A DNA stretch of 64,000 nucleotides from Nisaea sediminum (GTDB taxonomy: Bacteria > Pseudomonadota > Alphaproteobacteria > Thalassobaculales > Thalassobaculaceae): positions 116,528 through 180,527 of the forward strand of contig NZ_JACZCQ010000013.1 in the NCBI RefSeq assembly GCF_014904705.1, given 5' to 3'. The position numbers and the translations under genes are program-made. Below are positions 40,658-49,774 of the stretch, one piece after another. Each line of letters begins with the position of its first letter. Position 1 is the stretch's first letter. The notes under the pieces were generated by a model. That model was not told where the DNA came from and ran no database searches. It worked only from the letters and a program-made list of their open reading frames with translations.

Positions 40658-41553
40658 CCGCGCTTGCTATCCCAAGCGGCGCCGAATATCCAGCCTTCCC
40701 TTGCAGCGGCGGGTTGCCGCGACTGCGCCCAGAGCGATCCGTCGCCGCTGAGGGCCCGCAATCCGGCCGCCGTGACCAGCGCGTCCGCCTCGTCCTCCGT
40801 CCCGATCTGTGGTACCGCGCCGTCAGTGACACCGTAGTGCCTGCAGACAGCCATCAGGTTGTCCCGCGAGTTCCAGGCCCGGGGGTCGCCCGACGCGCGC
40901 TTGTAGAACAGCCGGGGGAAGATCTCGGTCACCGTCAGGCTGCCACCCGGCCCCGCATCGAACGGCCAGATCCGCACCCTGTCGCCCCAGCCGCGTAGCC
41001 GGTGCAGCAACCGCATGCCGGCAAGCGACCCGGTTCCGACATTGGCGGCCCCGATGCATTTGAAGACCGGATGCGGCGTAGTCACGGAAGCGGCCGCCAG
41101 CTCGGTCTCCCGCTGGCGATGGCGGTAAAGGTCTCCCTTATGGCCCGGCGCCATGAAATAGTCCCGGTACGGGAGGTCCGTGCGCTGGTAGACCGCGGCA
41201 CCATAGAGTTCCGCTACGCCCTCCGCCGATCGCTCGACAAGGCTCCAGACCTCCTCGGGACGCTCAGGCGCCTGCTCCAGACCGGGGAAATACGTTCCCT
41301 CGTCCTCGAACGGATAGCAGAAGGCGAAATCGAACCCGGCAAGCACCCGCATGCCCTCCTCGACCCGTGCCTCGAGGAAGGAGAGCACGTCGAGGCGCGA
41401 CCAGATACCGTGCTCCCTGAAAGGGTTGGGCAGCAGTTCCGGCATCGCCCCGCCCGGCAGGGCCGCCGCGACCTGGATGCCCTTCGTCCGCGCGCCTTTC
41501 GCTCCGGACCAGTCGATCCCGAGATAGAGATCGAAAGCGCCGTCAGCCGTCAT
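40654..41553 (-). CDS. DUF429-like protein of unknown function
   Basis: The protein has 299 residues. The N-terminal LYLGIDWSGAKG strand and DFAFCYPFEDEG look like the RNase H-like fold of DUF429 proteins, which have a GxDxS/A-type nucleotide site. A C-terminal helix includes EDEADALVTAAGLRAL, the Asp-rich motif typical of that group. Function is unknown. The gene overlaps rarA by 11 bp and crcB by 4 bp in the middle of the operon. Confidence 0.7.
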   Translation of the reverse strand: MTADGAFDLYLGIDWSGAKGARTKGIQVAAALPGGAMPELLPNPFREHGIWSRLDVLSFLEARVEEGMRVLAGFDFAFCYPFEDEGTYFPGLEQAPERPEEVWSLVERSAEGVAELYGAAVYQRTDLPYRDYFMAPGHKGDLYRHRQRETELAAASVTTPHPVFKCIGAANVGTGSLAGMRLLHRLRGWGDRVRIWPFDAGPGGSLTVTEIFPRLFYKRASGDPRAWNSRDNLMAVCRHYGVTDGAVPQIGTEDEADALVTAAGLRALSGDGSLWAQSRQPAAAREGWIFGAAWDSKRG

Positions 41554-42841
41554 CGCCGCTCCGCTGGCGGCGCAGCTTGTCCCAGTAGGCGAGCCGCTTC
41601 TGCACCTCGCGCTCGAAGCCGCGCTCGACCGGATTGTAGAAACGCTCGCGCTGCATGCCGTCCGGGAAGTAGTTCGCGCCCGAGAACCCGTCCGGCGCGT
41701 CGTGGTCGTAGGCGTAGTTCTTCCCGTAACCGAGGTCCTTCATCAGGTTCGTCGGCGCGTTCAGGATGTTCGCCGGCGGCATCAGCGAGCCGGTCGCCTT
41801 GGCGGAACGCTTGGCGGCTCCCGCGGCCTTGTAGGCGGCGTTCGATTTCGGCGCGGTGGCGAGATAGATCACGCATTGCGCCAGCATCAGGTCGCCCTCG
41901 GGCGAGCCGATGCGGTCGAAGGCGTCCCAGCAGGCGAGCGCCTGGGGCAGCGCCGCGGGATCGGCCATGCCGATATCCTCGGAGGCGAAGCGGGTCAGCC
42001 GGCGCATGATGTAGCCCGGATCCTCGCCGCCCGCGAGCATGCGGGAGAGCCAGTAGAGCGCAGCGTCCACATCCGAGCCGCGCAGCGACTTATGCAGCGC
42101 GCTGATGAGGTTGTAATGCTCTTCCCGGTTCTTGTCGTAGACCGGCGCCCGGTGCTGGACGGTCTGGGCAAGCGCCGCAGCGTCGAGCAGCGGCTCCGGC
42201 GGCAGCAGGAAGACCTCCTCGGCGAGATTGAGCAGGTAGCGCCCGTCGCCGTCCGCCATCGCCTTCAGTGCCTCGTAACCGAGATCGGTCAGTGGCAGCT
42301 TGCGCCCCTCGATCTCCTCCGCCCGGGCGATCAGCTTGTCGAAGGCTGCGTCGTCGAGGCGCCGCAGCACCAGTACCTGGCAACGCGAGAGCAGCGCCGC
42401 GTTCAGCTCGAACGACGGGTTCTCCGTCGTCGCCCCGACCAGCACCACGGTGCCGTCCTCGACATAGGGCAGGAAGCCGTCCTGCTGGGCCCGGTTGAAA
42501 CGATGGATCTCGTCGATGAAGAGCAGCGTGCCGCGCCCCATCTGCCGCCGTTCCTTCGCCCGCTCGAACACCTTGCGGAGATCGGCGACGCCCGAAAAGA
42601 CGGCGGAGAGCGGCTCGAACTCCATGTCGGTGCCGTCGGCGAGCAGGCGGGCGATGGTGGTCTTGCCGCAGCCGGGCGGGCCCCAGAGCAGGATCGAGGC
42701 GACGCGCCCGCGCGCCATCATCCGGCCGAGCGGCGCCTCCGGGCCGAGCAAATGATCCTGCCCGACCACTTCGGAAAGCGTCTGCGGCCGGAGCCGGTCC
42801 GCGAGCGGCCGCGGCGCTTCGGTTTCGAACAGGCTTGCCAC
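41543..42841 (-). CDS. rarA: Replication-associated recombination protein A (RarA/MgsA)
   Basis: The protein has 432 residues, an AAA+ ATPase of the clamp-loader/RarA group that works at stalled replication forks. Walker A is GPPGCGKT (54-61), Walker B is LLFIDEIHRFN (Asp110, Glu111), sensor 1 is GATTENPSF, and the arginine-finger region is SRCQVLVLRR. The C-terminal domain ends in RFYNPVERGFEREVQKRL. The stop overlaps the DUF429-like gene by 11 bp; degP ends 3 bp upstream. Confidence 0.95.
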   Translation of the reverse strand: MASLFETEAPRPLADRLRPQTLSEVVGQDHLLGPEAPLGRMMARGRVASILLWGPPGCGKTTIARLLADGTDMEFEPLSAVFSGVADLRKVFERAKERRQMGRGTLLFIDEIHRFNRAQQDGFLPYVEDGTVVLVGATTENPSFELNAALLSRCQVLVLRRLDDAAFDKLIARAEEIEGRKLPLTDLGYEALKAMADGDGRYLLNLAEEVFLLPPEPLLDAAALAQTVQHRAPVYDKNREEHYNLISALHKSLRGSDVDAALYWLSRMLAGGEDPGYIMRRLTRFASEDIGMADPAALPQALACWDAFDRIGSPEGDLMLAQCVIYLATAPKSNAAYKAAGAAKRSAKATGSLMPPANILNAPTNLMKDLGYGKNYAYDHDAPDGFSGANYFPDGMQRERFYNPVERGFEREVQKRLAYWDKLRRQRSGDDG

Positions 42842-42844
42842 GCT

Positions 42845-44323
42845 CTATCCCTTGATTTCCGTCGTCAGGACCTGGCCCTCGCGCCGGATCGAGATGCGCC
42901 AGGCATGCTGGCCGGCCAGCATCGCCTGCTCAAGCGTCGCGACCAGCTCAATCTTGGTTCCGTTGACCTCGGTCACTATGTCGCCGGGCCGGAGACCGAC
43001 CCTCGCCGCCGGCGATTGCCTGGCGACCTTCAGGACCACGACCCCCCGGGCCATGTCGTCCAGGCCCTGCTCCAACGCGAAGGCCGGGGAAAGGTTCGCG
43101 ACCCTGGCGCCTGCCAGCGGATGCTGGCCCTGCATGTCGCGCACGTCCGGCTCGGGCTTGGCGAGCGGCGGCCGCATCGGAACCTGCACGGTCTGCAGTT
43201 CCCCGCGGCGCAGGATCTCGATCTCCGCGATGCTTTCGAGAGGACGGGTCGCGACCCGGTAACGCAGCGCCTGCTCGTCGACGATTTCCCGGCCGGAGAT
43301 CTTGAGAATGATGTCCCCGACACGAATCCCCGCATTCGCGGCAGGCGCGTCCGGATAGACGTCCGTCACTGCCACCCCGACCGGACGCGGCAGGCCGAAC
43401 TGCTCGGCAAGCGCCGTCGTCATGGTCTGGCCCGAGACTCCGAGCCAGGGCCGGACGATCACGCCCTTGTCCACCCCTTCGAGGATGGTGCGCACCATGT
43501 TGGACGGCACGGCGAAACCGATGCCGACCGAGCCGGCGCCGCTTCCGCGCTGGTTGCTGAAGATCGCGGTGTTCACACCGACCAGCTTTCCGTCCATCGA
43601 GATCAACGCACCGCCGGAATTGCCCGGATTGATCGCCGCGTCGGTCTGGATGAAGAAGCTGTAGTCGGTGATCCCGAGCGCGGTGCGCGCGAGGGCCGAG
43701 ATGATGCCGCTGGTCACGGTCTGGCCGACCCCGAACGGGTTGCCGATCGCCAGCACGATATCGCCGACCTCCAGCTCGTCGCTGTCCCGGATCTCGAGGA
43801 ACGGCAGGTTCTCGCCGTCCGTATCGAATTTCAGCACCGCAAGGTCGGTGCGCTCGTCCTGGATCAGGATCTTGGCGTCGAACTCCCGCCGGTCCGCCAG
43901 CACGACCGTGATCTCGTCGGCGCCCTTGATGACATGCGCGTTGGTCACCACGAGACCGTCCGCCCGCATGATCACGCCCGAGCCGAGGGACTGGGCGGTG
44001 CGCTTGCGGGTCTCGCCCGGGAACACGTCGCCGAAGAAACGGCGGAAGAAGGGATCGTCGAACAGCGGGGAGGCCCGCCGCTCCGTGACCTCGGCGCGGG
44101 CGTAGATGTTCACGACGGCCGGGCCGACCTTCCGGACGAGCGGGGCGAAGGAATAAAGGATGTCCTCGCGCGAGGACGGCACCTGCTTGACGGTCTGGGC
44201 AATTGCCGGAGCGCCCGCCAGAAGGGGCAAGAGAAGTCCCGCCGCGAGCGCCAGACGTACCGTCCCGGCGAGGCGTCGGGCCAGGGAAATGTGAAAAAAC
44301 CGATTGGAATCAGGTCCCCGCAT
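42845..44323 (-). CDS. degP: Do-family periplasmic serine endopeptidase (DegP/HtrA-like)
   Basis: The protein has 492 residues. A signal peptide (hydrophobic 22-40) has cleavage near AIAQ. The trypsin-like triad is His130 (TNAHV), Asp160 (TDLAVL) and Ser236 (GNSGG). Two PDZ domains follow, at about 290-385 and 400-490 (AGIRVGDIIL and VGLRPGDIV carboxylate-binding loops). It degrades or holds unfolded envelope proteins. It is probably the first gene of the degP-rarA-...-pccB run, diverging from the helical-repeat gene. Confidence 0.94.
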   Translation of the reverse strand: MRGPDSNRFFHISLARRLAGTVRLALAAGLLLPLLAGAPAIAQTVKQVPSSREDILYSFAPLVRKVGPAVVNIYARAEVTERRASPLFDDPFFRRFFGDVFPGETRKRTAQSLGSGVIMRADGLVVTNAHVIKGADEITVVLADRREFDAKILIQDERTDLAVLKFDTDGENLPFLEIRDSDELEVGDIVLAIGNPFGVGQTVTSGIISALARTALGITDYSFFIQTDAAINPGNSGGALISMDGKLVGVNTAIFSNQRGSGAGSVGIGFAVPSNMVRTILEGVDKGVIVRPWLGVSGQTMTTALAEQFGLPRPVGVAVTDVYPDAPAANAGIRVGDIILKISGREIVDEQALRYRVATRPLESIAEIEILRRGELQTVQVPMRPPLAKPEPDVRDMQGQHPLAGARVANLSPAFALEQGLDDMARGVVVLKVARQSPAARVGLRPGDIVTEVNGTKIELVATLEQAMLAGQHAWRISIRREGQVLTTEIKG

Positions 44324-44341
44324 CAGTCGCTTTTCCGTTTG

Positions 44342-44370
44342 TTGTCACAAAAACCGGTCGAATGTACGCT
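44342..44370 (+). promoter_or_regulatory. Putative promoter for helical-repeat gene
   Basis: TTGTCA (44342-44347) and TACGCT (44365-44370) are 17 nt apart. The reverse strand of the same TTGTCACAA could serve degP. This rests on motif match alone. Confidence 0.35.
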
Positions 44371-44443
44371 ACCCTATATGGGCTGACGGTGCATGGGGCA
44401 AAAGGGACGCACCAGAGGCGCCGGGCCGGGAACGGAGGGGTTC

Positions 44444-45565
44444 ATGCCAGGCGGACAGAGCGCCGGGAAATCCACGATCTCCAGGGCCGGGGAGCTCGCA
44501 GATGCGCTCAGCCATTTCGGGGACAGCGACCGCGAGATCGCGGAAGCGCAAGCCTGTTACGATTCACTTTACGAAATCGCCCGCGACCACAGTGGATCCG
44601 CCGACATCCGGGACCGCCTGATCTGCGGCGCGCTGCGTCTCGCGGCCTGCCATGCCCGGCGCAAGGAGATCGCTGCCATCCGCGATGTCCGCACGCGGCT
44701 CGAGAGCTACGCAAGCGCACATCCGGACGACCCGGGCATGCGGCGCGGCTATTGCGAACTTTCGGTCACGCTCTGCCTCGAATATGCCCGCCAGGGCAAG
44801 GACCGGGAAGCCGACCAGACCTTCGAGGAGATCCGCACCATCGCGGCCCGGCATCCGACGGACCGCCTGTTGCGGTCGACCCTCGCCAAGGCGATATCGA
44901 ACCGCATCGCCGCCCACTGTACCGAACGCCGCACCCGGCAGGCCCGCCATCTGCACCGCTCCCTCTGCGCGCTCGCGGAAGTGCCGAACAGCCGTCCGGA
45001 CACGATGCTGCATCGGGCGAACGGCAGCTACAATCTGGCGACCTATCTTGCCCGCTCCAACGCACCGGAGAAGGCGCTTGAAATCTATTTCGATCTCGCC
45101 CGCTTCGTCGAACGGCGCGGCCCCGATCCCGAACTTGCCGAGGTGCTGGCCGACGCGGGCTTCGCCCTCGTCACCGTGTTCGGCGACAAGGACGATCTCA
45201 GCTCGGCGGAAGCCGTCTACCGGGATCTCCAGCACCGCGCCGCCCTCGACGATGCGATGACCGGCAAGGCGGCGCTGGCGGCCTTCAACCTGATGACGGA
45301 TTTCTGCCGGGACGGGAATGTCGGAAAGGCAAGGCAGGTCTATGACGATATCCTCGCGCTCTCGGCGGCACGGCCGGAGGACGAGCATATCGCCCTGGTC
45401 CATGCCAAGGCCTGCGCCAACCTGCTGCTCACCGCCGACGCGCTGGACGATGCCGCGCACGCCGACCTCTTGAGCCAGGAACTGACCCAGCTTGTCGCGG
45501 CTTGGCCGGACGACCCGGAAATCTGGGAAATCGCCGCCAACCTGGCGCCGCTCGATCACGCCTGA
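44444..45565 (+). CDS. Helical-repeat (TPR-like) protein of unknown function
   Basis: The protein has 373 residues, no signal peptide, and is made almost entirely of paired amphipathic helices of about 34-40 residues with Ala/Tyr/Leu spacing, as in TPR solenoids (for example ACYDSLYEIARDHSG and CLEYARQGKDREADQTFEEI). It is probably a cytosolic scaffold. ATG 44444 is chosen because GGAGGGG precedes it by 5 nt; an ATG at 44393 would add 17 disordered residues. It diverges from degP and converges on the MocR gene (11-bp gap). No catalytic domain was seen. Confidence 0.68.
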   Translation: MPGGQSAGKSTISRAGELADALSHFGDSDREIAEAQACYDSLYEIARDHSGSADIRDRLICGALRLAACHARRKEIAAIRDVRTRLESYASAHPDDPGMRRGYCELSVTLCLEYARQGKDREADQTFEEIRTIAARHPTDRLLRSTLAKAISNRIAAHCTERRTRQARHLHRSLCALAEVPNSRPDTMLHRANGSYNLATYLARSNAPEKALEIYFDLARFVERRGPDPELAEVLADAGFALVTVFGDKDDLSSAEAVYRDLQHRAALDDAMTGKAALAAFNLMTDFCRDGNVGKARQVYDDILALSAARPEDEHIALVHAKACANLLLTADALDDAAHADLLSQELTQLVAAWPDDPEIWEIAANLAPLDHA

Positions 45566-45576
45566 GCGAGGCCTCC

Positions 45577-46983
45577 CTAGAGCAGAATAGAGGCGTCCGA
45601 CGAGCGGCCGGCCAGGATCTCGGCGACAATGCGGAGTCCTTGCTCTACCCGTGCCGCTTCCGGTTCATGGGACAGGCACAGCCGCACGGCGTTCGGGGCA
45701 TCCGCCGGGCTGATCGAAAACGCACCGCCGGGGATCATCCTCACTCCGCGCTTCTCCGCCTCCATCAGGAACATGGCCGACGGCCATTGTTCGGGCAGCT
45801 CAAGCCAGAGGTGGAAGCCCTCCGGAACCGGGCCCCGCACATGATCCTTCAGGATCTGCCGCGCCAGGCTCTGCCGACGACGGATCTCGCCCCTCTGCCC
45901 GATCGCCAGCCGCCGCGCCGTCCCGTCCGCAATCCACCTGTTCGCGATTTCCAGAGTAAGGGGCGGCGGCATCCAGACCGAAAGACTGGCAGCGGCCTTC
46001 ACCGCCTCCAGATATCGCTCCGGCGCCCGGACATACCCGACCCGCAGACCGGGACCGAGACACTTGCCCGCGCCGGTGACATATATCGTCCGCTCCGGCG
46101 CGAATTCCGCGAGCGGCGGCGGCCGGTCTTCGGGCAGGAACCCGAACACGTCATCCTCGATGATGGTCAGGTCGTTGCGGCGCGCGACCTCCGCGACGGC
46201 ACGGCGCGTCTCGGGCGCGAGCGTCCGCGCCGTCGGTGTGTGGAGCGTCGGGGTGCAGAACAGAGCCTTGGCACCGGTGCGCCTCGTAATCGTCTCAAGC
46301 TGGTCCGGGCAGATATGCGCGTTCGCCCCCGCGGGGATCGCGGCAATCCGGACCCCGAGGTGACGCGCCATCGCCTTGATCGGCGCGTAGGTCAGATGCT
46401 CGACGAAGAGCGTGTCGCCCGGCCCGAGCACCGCCATCATGGCAGCCAGAATCCCGTGCTGCGCGCCGACCGTCGGCACCACTTCGTCCGGAGAAACCTT
46501 CATACCTGAGCTGAAGGCGATCCAGTCCGCGCCCGCCGCCCGGCAACGCTCCTTCTGGCCGGCGTCCTCCTGCTCGAAATCGAGATATCCCGCCGCCCCG
46601 GGCGCGTCGGCGAGATCGCGCAGGGCGGTGGCAAGAAGGCCCGCCGCCGCTCCGGGAGCCGGCAGGTTGCGGGCGAAGTCAATCGGCCCCTGCCGCGCAC
46701 GGGCAAGACTGGCCTCCGGCACCGCTGCCCCGTCTCCGGCCGGCTCCAGCACATAGGTGCCGCGCCCGACCTCACCGGCCAGAAGCCCCCGCTTCACCGC
46801 CTCCTCGTAGCCGCGCGTCACAGTGTTGAGCGAGACCCCGAGCCGAAAGGCGAGATCGCGCTGGGGCGGAAGGCGCGTACCCGGCGCGAGGTGGCCGGCC
46901 GCGATGTCCGCTCCGATCGCATCGCAGATCCGGCGATAAATCGGACCGGCCCTGTCGCGAAGATCTGGAACCCATATTGTCAT
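45577..46983 (-). CDS. MocR-type GntR/aminotransferase transcriptional regulator
   Basis: The protein has 468 residues. An N-terminal GntR winged helix (GPIYRRICDAIGADIAAGHLAPGTRLPPQRDLA, then LGVSLNTVTRGYEEAVKRGLL) is followed by a class I aminotransferase-like domain with the PLP lysine in VTGAGKCLGPGLRVGYV. MocR proteins sense PLP-amine adducts and regulate nearby genes. ATG 46983 (MTIWVPDL) matches family starts. The divergent EamA transporter is the likely target, so export of an amine or amino acid is a plausible output. Confidence 0.92.
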   Translation of the reverse strand: MTIWVPDLRDRAGPIYRRICDAIGADIAAGHLAPGTRLPPQRDLAFRLGVSLNTVTRGYEEAVKRGLLAGEVGRGTYVLEPAGDGAAVPEASLARARQGPIDFARNLPAPGAAAGLLATALRDLADAPGAAGYLDFEQEDAGQKERCRAAGADWIAFSSGMKVSPDEVVPTVGAQHGILAAMMAVLGPGDTLFVEHLTYAPIKAMARHLGVRIAAIPAGANAHICPDQLETITRRTGAKALFCTPTLHTPTARTLAPETRRAVAEVARRNDLTIIEDDVFGFLPEDRPPPLAEFAPERTIYVTGAGKCLGPGLRVGYVRAPERYLEAVKAAASLSVWMPPPLTLEIANRWIADGTARRLAIGQRGEIRRRQSLARQILKDHVRGPVPEGFHLWLELPEQWPSAMFLMEAEKRGVRMIPGGAFSISPADAPNAVRLCLSHEPEAARVEQGLRIVAEILAGRSSDASILL

Positions 46984-46994
46984 ATGGCAATGAT

Positions 46995-47027
46995 TCGATT
47001 GCTTCACCCATTTGTCAATGCAATCGA
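46995..47027. promoter_or_regulatory. Candidate MocR operator between divergent genes
   Basis: TCGATTGC (46995-47002) and GCAATCGA (47020-47027) form a perfect 8-bp inverted repeat with a 17-nt spacer. It overlaps putative divergent promoters: TTGTCA (47012-47017) and TGCAAT (47035-47040) for the transporter, and TTGACA (47018-47013) with AATCAT (46995-46990) for the regulator on the minus strand. Confidence 0.55.
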
Positions 47028-47058
47028 TGCATTTTGCAATGCCTCGAAAGACGACGAA

Positions 47059-48000
47059 ATGTCCCAGACCCGTTCCTCGACCGGTATCTTTCTCGCCTTC
47101 CTCTGCATGGTGCTTCTCGGCACCTTGCCGGTGCTCTCGAACAACCGCCCTTTGGGGTCGGACCCGCTGGTCTTCGCGCTGCTCCTGTCGCTCTGGCAGG
47201 TGGCCGTCGCCCTTCCGGTAATGCTCTTCGAGCGCAAATTCATGACCCCAGGGCTCTTCGGCCCCCAGGTGACGCCGGCCGCGCGCCGCCGCACGCTCAT
47301 CGTCCTGCTTTTCACCGGCGCGATCTTCGGGCTCTCGACCTATGCCTACGTGCTCGCGGCGGAGAAGGCCGGGGCGGTCAGTGCCGCCATCGCGATCCAG
47401 GCCTATCCGGTGTTCGCCATGATCTGGGAAACGCTGTTCCTGAAGCGGAGAAAGAGCTGGGCCGAACTCGGCTTCACGCTGCTGCTGATCGCTGCCCTCT
47501 ACTATCTCGGCACCGGCGGCGAATGGGCGATCCGTGGCCTCTCCCCCTGGATCCTGGTCGCTCTCGCGGTTCCGCTGCTATGGAGCATCGCCCACGTCAT
47601 CATCAAAGAGGTGCTGGGCGTAAGCCCCGTCACCCCGGCGCAAGTCACTCTTATCCGGGTCCTCGCCTCGACATTGCTGCTCGGCGCCACTCTCTTTGCG
47701 GTACAGGGTACCGGGCCCGTCCTGGATGCGCTCTCCTCGCCCGCTCTTCAATCGAGCGCCTTCCTGATGGGTATTGTCTATTACCTCGAGCTGCTCGTCT
47801 GGTTCTATGCGATCAGGCATATCGATGTGTCGGTGGCGAGTTCCGTCACCGTGCCCTGGCCGGTTCTGACGCTCGTCCTGGCCGTCCTGTTCCTCGGTGA
47901 ACCGGTCCATACCTACCAGGTCATCGCGCTGGTCGCCGTCGCCGGAAGTCTCTACGGCCTGCTCGCCGCCGGCGCAAGGAAGCGCCGTGCGGCCGATTGA
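47059..48000 (+). CDS. EamA/DMT-family transporter
   Basis: The protein has 313 residues and ten predicted transmembrane helices in two EamA repeats (first begins IFLAFLCMVLLGTLPV, second IRGLSPWILVALAVPLLWSIAHVI). The ATG at 47059 (MSQTRSS) is supported by hydrophobicity starting right after; it lacks a strong ribosome binding site, and longer frames to 46891 read into the MocR start region. Probably an exporter of an amino acid or amine, by analogy with other MocR-linked EamA genes (inference). Confidence 0.88.
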   Translation: MSQTRSSTGIFLAFLCMVLLGTLPVLSNNRPLGSDPLVFALLLSLWQVAVALPVMLFERKFMTPGLFGPQVTPAARRRTLIVLLFTGAIFGLSTYAYVLAAEKAGAVSAAIAIQAYPVFAMIWETLFLKRRKSWAELGFTLLLIAALYYLGTGGEWAIRGLSPWILVALAVPLLWSIAHVIIKEVLGVSPVTPAQVTLIRVLASTLLLGATLFAVQGTGPVLDALSSPALQSSAFLMGIVYYLELLVWFYAIRHIDVSVASSVTVPWPVLTLVLAVLFLGEPVHTYQVIALVAVAGSLYGLLAAGARKRRAAD

Positions 48001-48131
48001 GCCTCCTGCCCGCTCTTCCGCGCCCCGGCCATCGGATGGCATGAAATGTCCGCTCTTTGTCCCGAGCCTGCCTTTCGCCTTTTCTTCCGCGGCGTAATCT
48101 GGCCTCATCACTCACCAGATGGAGGCCAGAA

Positions 48132-48707
48132 ATGTCCACCCCAAGCTTTGCCAACACCGCCCTTCTCGTCATCGACGCACAGGAATCCTTCCGCCAGCGC
48201 GACTATTGGGACGAGAGCGTGGCCGCACCCTATCTGGCGGCCCAGCAACGCCTGATCGACGGCGCGCACGACCGTGGGATCCCGGTCGTGCAGATCTTCC
48301 ATCTCGAGGACGGCAATTTCTTCGACGAGGCCAATGGCTTCGTGAGGACCATCGCACCGCTCAGCTATGTCCCCGATGCCCACTTCAAGAAGCGCCGGCA
48401 CAGCGCGCTCGTCGGTAGCGGGCTCGATGTCTGGCTCGCGAGCAACGGCATTCGCAAGCTGATCGTCTCCGGGATCCGCACGGAACAGTGCTGCGAGACG
48501 ACGACGCGGCATCTGTCCGATTCCGGCTACAAGGTCGACTTCGTGACCGAGGCGACACTGACCTTTGCGATGACCCACGCTGACGGCACCGTCTTCAGCC
48601 CGGAAGACATCAAGCGCCGCACCGAACTGGTCCTGAGCGGCCGCTTCGCGCGCATCTGCACGATCGAGGTGGCGCTCGCCGCTCCCCGTTCGGCCGTGGC
48701 GGCCTGA
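48132..48707 (+). CDS. Isochorismatase-family cysteine hydrolase
   Basis: The protein has 191 residues. The family triad is seen: Asp15 in ALLVIDAQ, Lys in HFKKRRHSAL, and Cys in GIRTEQCCETTTR. It hydrolyses an amide or similar bond of an unknown substrate. GGAGG lies 8 nt before ATG 48132; the longer frame from 48057 has no such site. The next gene, a GlxA regulator, starts 4 bp after the stop and probably controls the pair. Confidence 0.9.
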   Translation: MSTPSFANTALLVIDAQESFRQRDYWDESVAAPYLAAQQRLIDGAHDRGIPVVQIFHLEDGNFFDEANGFVRTIAPLSYVPDAHFKKRRHSALVGSGLDVWLASNGIRKLIVSGIRTEQCCETTTRHLSDSGYKVDFVTEATLTFAMTHADGTVFSPEDIKRRTELVLSGRFARICTIEVALAAPRSAVAA

Positions 48708-48711
48708 CGCG

Positions 48712-49713
48712 ATGGCTAGAGCACCGCGGGTCATTCCTGTCATCGCGGTGCTGCCGCCGAGAACGCTCCTGCTCGATGTCGCCGGACCGGTCGAGGTCCT
48801 GCGCAAGGCCAATATCGAGCAGGACGCGATCCGCTTCGAGATCTCCTATGTCAGTCCGCGTCCCGAGCTGATGACATCGGTCGGTCTGCCGCTCTCGGGA
48901 CTGGCTCCCCTGCCCGGAACACTTCCGGAGGATGCGATGATCCTGCTCTCCGGCAATACCGAGGAGACCCTCGGGCCGGAAGGCGCCGGGGAGGACGAGG
49001 CGGCTGCCGAAAGCGAGATCGTCGCCTGGCTCGCCCGCATTGTCGGGTCCGAACACAAGCTGGTCTGCATCTGTTCCGGCGCCGTGCTGGCGGCTCGGGC
49101 GGGGTTGCTCGACGGCCGTGCCTGCACCACGCACCATTCCTGCTGCGCCCAGCTTGCCGCGATCGCCCCCGCCGCCCGGGTGCTGGAAAACCGGCTCTAT
49201 GTCGAGGACGGAAACCGCCTGACCAGCGCCGGCATCACCGCCGGGATCGACCTGATGCTGCATCTGGTCGCCCGGCTCACGGAACCGGAAACCGCCCTCG
49301 CCGTCGCCCGCTATCTCGTGGTCTATCTCCGGCGCGGTGGCGGCGACCCGCAGCTCTCTCCATGGCTGACCGGACGCAATCACATGCATCCGGGCATTCA
49401 CCGCGCCCAGGACCTCATCGCCGGCGATCCGGCGCACCCCTGGCCGGTGCCCGACCTCGCCCGGGCCGCCGGGGTCAGCCCGCGTCATCTCTCGCGGCTC
49501 TTCAACGAACATGCCGGGATGAGCATCCCGGATTATGTCAACGGACTGCGCGTCGCGCTGGCCCGAGATCTGATATCCCAGACCCGGCTCGACATGGAAC
49601 ATGTCGCCGAGCAGGCGGGCTTCGGCTCGACGCGCCAGCTCCGCCGCGCCTGGGGCAGATTGCACGACGCACCGCCGAGCGCACTCCGGCGCGGAGCCGC
49701 TCAGGCCGGATAA
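48712..49713 (+). CDS. GlxA-type AraC family transcriptional regulator
   Basis: The protein has 333 residues. The N-terminal half is a DJ-1/PfpI-like domain (PVIAVLPPRTLLLDVAGPVEVL, nucleophile-elbow-like CICSGAVLAARAGLL). The C-terminal half (about 225-330) has two AraC helix-turn-helix motifs: VPDLARAAGVSPRHLSRLF and MEHVAEQAGFGSTRQLRRAW. Members often regulate amine or methylated-amine metabolism. It follows the isochorismatase gene by 4 bp, a common pairing. A strong bidirectional terminator follows. Confidence 0.9.
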   Translation: MARAPRVIPVIAVLPPRTLLLDVAGPVEVLRKANIEQDAIRFEISYVSPRPELMTSVGLPLSGLAPLPGTLPEDAMILLSGNTEETLGPEGAGEDEAAAESEIVAWLARIVGSEHKLVCICSGAVLAARAGLLDGRACTTHHSCCAQLAAIAPAARVLENRLYVEDGNRLTSAGITAGIDLMLHLVARLTEPETALAVARYLVVYLRRGGGDPQLSPWLTGRNHMHPGIHRAQDLIAGDPAHPWPVPDLARAAGVSPRHLSRLFNEHAGMSIPDYVNGLRVALARDLISQTRLDMEHVAEQAGFGSTRQLRRAWGRLHDAPPSALRRGAAQAG

Positions 49714-49725
49714 CAGGCAAAAGAA

Positions 49726-49757
49726 AAGGCGGCCCAGAGGCCGCCTTCGCTTTTCGT
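49726..49757. terminator. Bidirectional intrinsic terminator
   Basis: GGCGGCC (49728-49734) and GGCCGCC (49739-49745) pair across CAGA, flanked by AAGAAAA on the left and TTCGCTTTT on the right. It ends both the GlxA-type gene (plus) and the rplQ end of the ribosomal cluster (minus). Confidence 0.88.
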
Positions 49758-49774
49758 CGGAACGATTGGCGCGA

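Noticed and set aside
40200..40700. Fluoride riboswitch for crcB
   Set aside because: crcB is inside a coupled run with 4-bp overlaps, leaving no leader space.
39282..40832. Longer start for rluC at 40832
   Set aside because: The extra N-terminus is a shadow of crcB and the DUF429-like gene; ATG 40280 fits the S4 domain and the ATGA overlap.
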